Assembly (NCBI GenBank): GCA_022561355.1
Contig: JADFRJ010000153.1
Span: 1 to 5,962 of the forward strand
Length of the DNA: 5,962 nt
Direction: 5' to 3'
Source: Chloroflexota bacterium
GTDB taxonomy: Bacteria; Chloroflexota; Dehalococcoidia; DSTF01; RBG-16-68-14
The notes under the pieces were generated by a model, which saw only the letters and a list, made by a program, of their open reading frames with translations, was not told the origin of the DNA and searched no databases. Shown here one piece after another: positions 5,462 to 5,962 of the stretch (its first letter is position 1; each line of letters opens with the position of its first letter). The position numbers and the translations under genes are program-made.

Positions 5462-5962
5462 TGAAGGTCAATCTCAACGTCAAGCGCTTCGACCCGGAAG
5501 GCGATGGCTCGGCCCGCTTCCAGCAGTACGCCGTCGACATGCCGGAAACCAGCACGGTGTTGGACGCGCTGATCCACGTGCGCGAGTACGTAGATGCCAC
5601 CCTCGCGATGCGCTGCTCGTGCCGAAGCGCCATTTGTGGCTCCTGCGCCATGCGCGTCGACCATCGCGCCCGTTTGGCCTGCAAGACGAAAGTCATTGAC
5701 ATCGTATCCAGCGAAGGGCAGGAGATCACGATCGAACCGATGGGCAACATGCCCGTCATCAAGGACCTGATCACCGATATGGAGGTTCATTGGAGCAAGG
5801 TGCGGCAGGTGGTGCCGTACCTACGGCCAACGGGCCCGCCGCCCGAACGGGAGTACATCGTCTCCAACGAGGCGATGCTCGACGTGGCGGGCGCGGTGAA
5901 CTGCATCCAGTGTGGCGCCTGCGTGTCGGACTGCCCCGTCTTGGAGATCGATAAGAGCTTCC
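5461..5962 (+). CDS. sdhB: Succinate dehydrogenase iron-sulfur subunit, 3' end cut by window
   Basis: Iron-sulfur subunit of complex II that passes electrons from the SdhA flavin towards quinone. The first 167 residues are present. The [2Fe-2S] domain shows C54, C59, C62 and C74 in the pattern CRSAICGSC...C, with an additional cysteine at C52. The [4Fe-4S] motif CIQCGACVSDCP is at 148-159 (C148, C151, C154, then C158-Pro). The window stops before the [3Fe-4S] and last [4Fe-4S] cysteines, so about 60-90 residues are missing by family length. Having cysteine at position 62, where E. coli SdhB has Asp, is common in related enzymes. The ATG shares one base with the sdhA TGA; AAGGAG at 5444-5449 lies 11 bases upstream, so translation is probably both coupled and self-initiated. 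Confidence 0.95.
   Translation, partial: MKVNLNVKRFDPEGDGSARFQQYAVDMPETSTVLDALIHVREYVDATLAMRCSCRSAICGSCAMRVDHRARLACKTKVIDIVSSEGQEITIEPMGNMPVIKDLITDMEVHWSKVRQVVPYLRPTGPPPEREYIVSNEAMLDVAGAVNCIQCGACVSDCPVLEIDKSF

Noticed and set aside
5410..5790. Minus-strand open frames over the sdhA-sdhB junction
   Set aside because: They lie antisense to the [2Fe-2S] domain coding sequence of sdhB and have no domain signal.

Overview
This is a high-GC bacterial window with dense gene packing: five protein-coding genes, two of them cut by the window edges. No RNA gene, insertion sequence, phage gene or CRISPR array is visible. The gene content is core metabolism and housekeeping. High GC, a likely leaderless start on tlyA, a tlyA-nadK pair followed by an ADP-ribose pyrophosphatase, and an sdhA-sdhB block suggest an actinobacterial or Chloroflexota-like lineage. 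That placement is inference and not resolved.

Layout. (1) Positions 1-1144, minus strand: an MFS drug/siderophore-type exporter, its C-terminus beyond the left edge. (2) Positions 1145-1249: a short divergent intergenic region with a promoter candidate for each direction. (3) Positions 1250-3398, plus strand: a three-gene operon, tlyA (rRNA 2'-O-methyltransferase), nadK (NAD kinase) and a Nudix ADP-ribose pyrophosphatase, each junction being a 4-base ATGA stop/start overlap. (4) Positions 3399-3763: a 365-base non-coding region unusually rich in structure. It holds a 14-bp hairpin, a tandem 14-base direct repeat, a promoter candidate with a perfect 12-bp palindrome in its spacer, and a 12-bp long-range inverted repeat whose right arm covers the sdhA ribosome binding site. 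(5) Positions 3764-5962, plus strand: sdhA (complete, GTG start) and sdhB (5' part), overlapping by one base.

How they work together. NadK makes NADP from NAD and the Nudix enzyme clears ADP-ribose, an NAD breakdown product, so the first operon couples a ribosome-modification gene to NAD(P) homeostasis. SdhA and SdhB form the soluble catalytic head of succinate dehydrogenase/fumarate reductase. No membrane-anchor gene precedes sdhA, so the anchors must lie downstream or elsewhere.

No novel multi-gene system is evident. The most interesting part is the sdhA upstream region, which looks like a layered control region (possible operator plus possible structured leader hiding the ribosome binding site) that I do not recognise as a known riboswitch.
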